Part shown: one piece after another, positions 55,901 through 58,900 of the stretch
Numbering within the stretch: the first letter of the stretch is position 1
Layout: every line of letters starts with the position of its first letter
Assembly: GCA_963971285.1 (NCBI GenBank)
Contig: OZ020260.1
Coordinates: forward strand, 10,574,798-10,638,797
DNA length: 64,000 nt
Source: Astropecten irregularis
Lineage: Eukaryota > Echinodermata > Asteroidea > Paxillosida > Astropectinidae
Reading direction: 5' to 3'
Program-made: the position numbers and the translations under genes
The notes under the pieces: model-generated
What the model was told of the DNA's origin: nothing
The model's input: only the letters and a program-made list of their open reading frames with translations
The model's database searches: none

Positions 55901-58900
55901 AAATATCGAGAAGTGTGACAATTTTCTGGCTATACTGTGTCTGCAAATTTACAAAAAGTTACAAAAATTGGTCCAAAATATAACTTTTATGTAAAGTTCT
56001 TGGTGTTTTAGAAACTACAATATGTAAGAGTAACATGGTTCAAAAGAATCTAGACAAAAAAACTTAAAAATATCTGAGATTTTGTCTAGAAAATCAATAT
56101 GTAGCAATGTCACAATACATTGTGGACAATAAAGAAATTGTCAACCATCCCTGTAAATATTAGGTATTTTAAGATTAAAATCTTTTACTTTTAGGCTAAT
56201 GTTTTCCGTCCAATGACCAATTTCATGGAGTTGCTAAGCACAAAAATTTGCTTAGCACAAAAATGTCTTCTCAATAAAACAAACCATTACAATTTCCATT
56301 TGATATTTATGGTAAGCGAATAACAGCCAAAGAACAATCACAATTGATGCAAATTTTGTTGTTAATCCTGTTATAGAAATTTCATGCTTAGCCAATTTTT
56401 GTGCTAAGCAGGGCCGTGAAATTGGCCCCAGATGAAAAAGTGAAATACAGAATCCAGAAATGGAAATCAGAGAAATCACTCCAAGAAAAGACAGTTCATG
56501 CTTACCTGGGTCGTGAAAGGGCACGAGACCGAAATTCTTCAATGGCTGTTCCCTCCTCGACATGGCCGTGTTCAAAATATTCTCAGCCCCATCGATGACC
56601 TGAAGTAAATCATCAAACATGGACCCTGTGCTGTCAAACACGAAGGTGAGAGATGAACCCCCTGAGTAGTCCGAGGAACCGTCTCCATCCTCCGTGGAGA
56701 CAGCGGGATCGGACGGGGATGACACCGGGTCATTGGAGCCCAAATCACCGCCGAAGTTGTAAGTCAGACTCGGTGCTTCGTAGGCCAGTTCCTGGCACCG
56801 TACGCCGGTCAGTGGCGAGTACACGACACCACATAGGGTGATGGTGAATAGAAAAGTGGTGAGTTGACTCAGGAAAGATTGTGGTGAGACTGAAGTAGAC
56901 AGCGACATCTTCGGAGTCTTGGACACGAGAGGAACCATCACTCTGGTCCTCTCGAAATCAACAAAATACGATCAAAACCAACCAACTGATCGGCGTCTCA
57001 CAGATTTACCAATGAAAATCTCTGTCACTTCCGATGGCAACTAAATAAATGAAAGCTTTCTTTCTTCTAAGCTACAACTTCTGAAGAATAATTTTCATGA
57101 ACAGTCATCATGAGAAAGTGACCAAAGTATTATCCAAAGTCGGCAGCAGAACCAGATGCTTGGAGAACTTCCTTACAAGTTACAGTCAGTGGATTCTTGG
57201 AGTAGAAGTCGAAGTCCCTTCCCAAACTTCACGATCGTCGAGTCAAATGAACCCCAAAAAGAAATCCAGCTTGTTGAGCCGTTTACAAGTTCCCAGCAGG
57301 TGAGCATATACCTACGTTCCTCACTCCTGCCTGCTGACAACTGACTGTGCTCAGTTGGAAAACTCCAATTTAAATGCCCCTTAGGGATAAAGAGCAAGGA
57401 GACCGAGCGAGTATCAAGTGTTATTCCAGCCCGTACAGAGAGGCCAGTTTGCCCGTCAAGACCATACAACAGTTACGCCTCGATGCTTCCAACTTTCACT
57501 GGCCCCACGCAGAAAAAAAAAAGAAGAAGAAGAGGAAATGGTCTTGGAAACAATCACCTCTTGTTGATAACGGGCTCTATTCAGCCGGTGTTACACAAGG
57601 TTCACTCACATCCGTGAATTCTCGACTCTTTTTAGGAGGTGATTATCATAGTGGAACGATTTATCTTGTCTACTATAGTACTAACCGCAACTGCAGTACG
57701 CACGCACAAAAACGTGTCACCGATCTGGCTTTGTATTATCAATGCACGCAGCGTGGCACATGTTTTGTGTGCAACTTTCTTGAAGTGCGCCCTCTGGACA
57801 TTATTGCACCACTACGATGTGTCCCCCAGCCTAGGATACTTGGAAATAAAGTTATGATTCTGATTACACTGCAGACGAAGCTGAAGAACTTGAGAAAAAT
57901 CAATTGGATCAAATGAGAACAGACACACAACTTCCTGAATACGTATTCCCCAAGGCCCAACATAATATCATACTAAATTTTTTTTTTTTTTCAAAGAAAT
58001 GCAGATTCATGGGCAAAAATATCAAGACAGATACAGTAACAGTCATCTGTGAAATATCCAGTCCCATACGGTGCCCACTTTTTGAGAAAACGTAGAAAAA
58101 CGCCCATGGTATTTAAAAAAATCTTTTCACCGTTGTTGATCTTCCAAAGATCAAAATTGTTTTCGGTCATGGGTTATATTCTTTTTCTGGATAAATACAT
58201 CATTTCAAGCAGAACGATTTTAACGGTGTGTTTCTACCATCACCATCTTTGCAAAACCTGTTAAGATATAGGTAGGCTGGTTCCCTGCCCAAAGATTCCC
58301 TGACGTCTTTTATTAAAAATCTTTTGACAGACAAAAGTCGGGAGCTTTTGCGGGGTCCGGGAACCAGACTAAGCTATAGGTACATCTGTGACGATTTCTG
58401 TTTCGGCATGATACCAAAGTATGACAGTTTAAAAACTTCAAAAATCCCGGCAAAAACACGTTTGTATTTGTACCTCCATGTTTGCAATTACACTAGAGAA
58501 ATGTCAAAACTGCCCGAATGGGACAGTGATGAGGAACTTTATTTTCAAGCCGGGCGCTCACCTCAAAGGTTTAATAAAGGTAACTTGGTCACAGAATTGG
58601 TAATAGGTCACAGGACAGCAAATTTGAGCACAATTAAACATCTGAGTCACGAGAAAACAGCGAAAACCCGACTCAATAAAACACAAAAAAATGATTTTGA
58701 TCTTACCCAGAGATCAAAACTGTTTTCGGTCTTTGTTTGACTAATTTCTGGATAAATACACCATTTCAGGCGGAAATATTTGAACGGTATGTTTCTACCA
58801 GCACCATCTTCATATCCTGAAAGTTATACGTAAATCTGTGAAAATTTCTGTTTGGGTATGTTACCAATCCCGTGCTGTACATTTAAGGGTGGCAATAATG

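Noticed and set aside
27396-56505. Retroviral, LTR or Polinton-type element in intron 1
   Set aside because: I looked for paired long direct repeats and for capsid, polymerase or integrase signatures and saw none.
57374-57916. 180-codon plus-strand frame upstream of exon 1b
   Set aside because: It has no recognisable domain, a lysine run encoded by an A-rich tract, and no splice or homology support. It overlaps the candidate 1b promoter region.
58324-58740. 138-codon plus-strand frame
   Set aside because: It lies almost wholly within MITE family A and B sequence.
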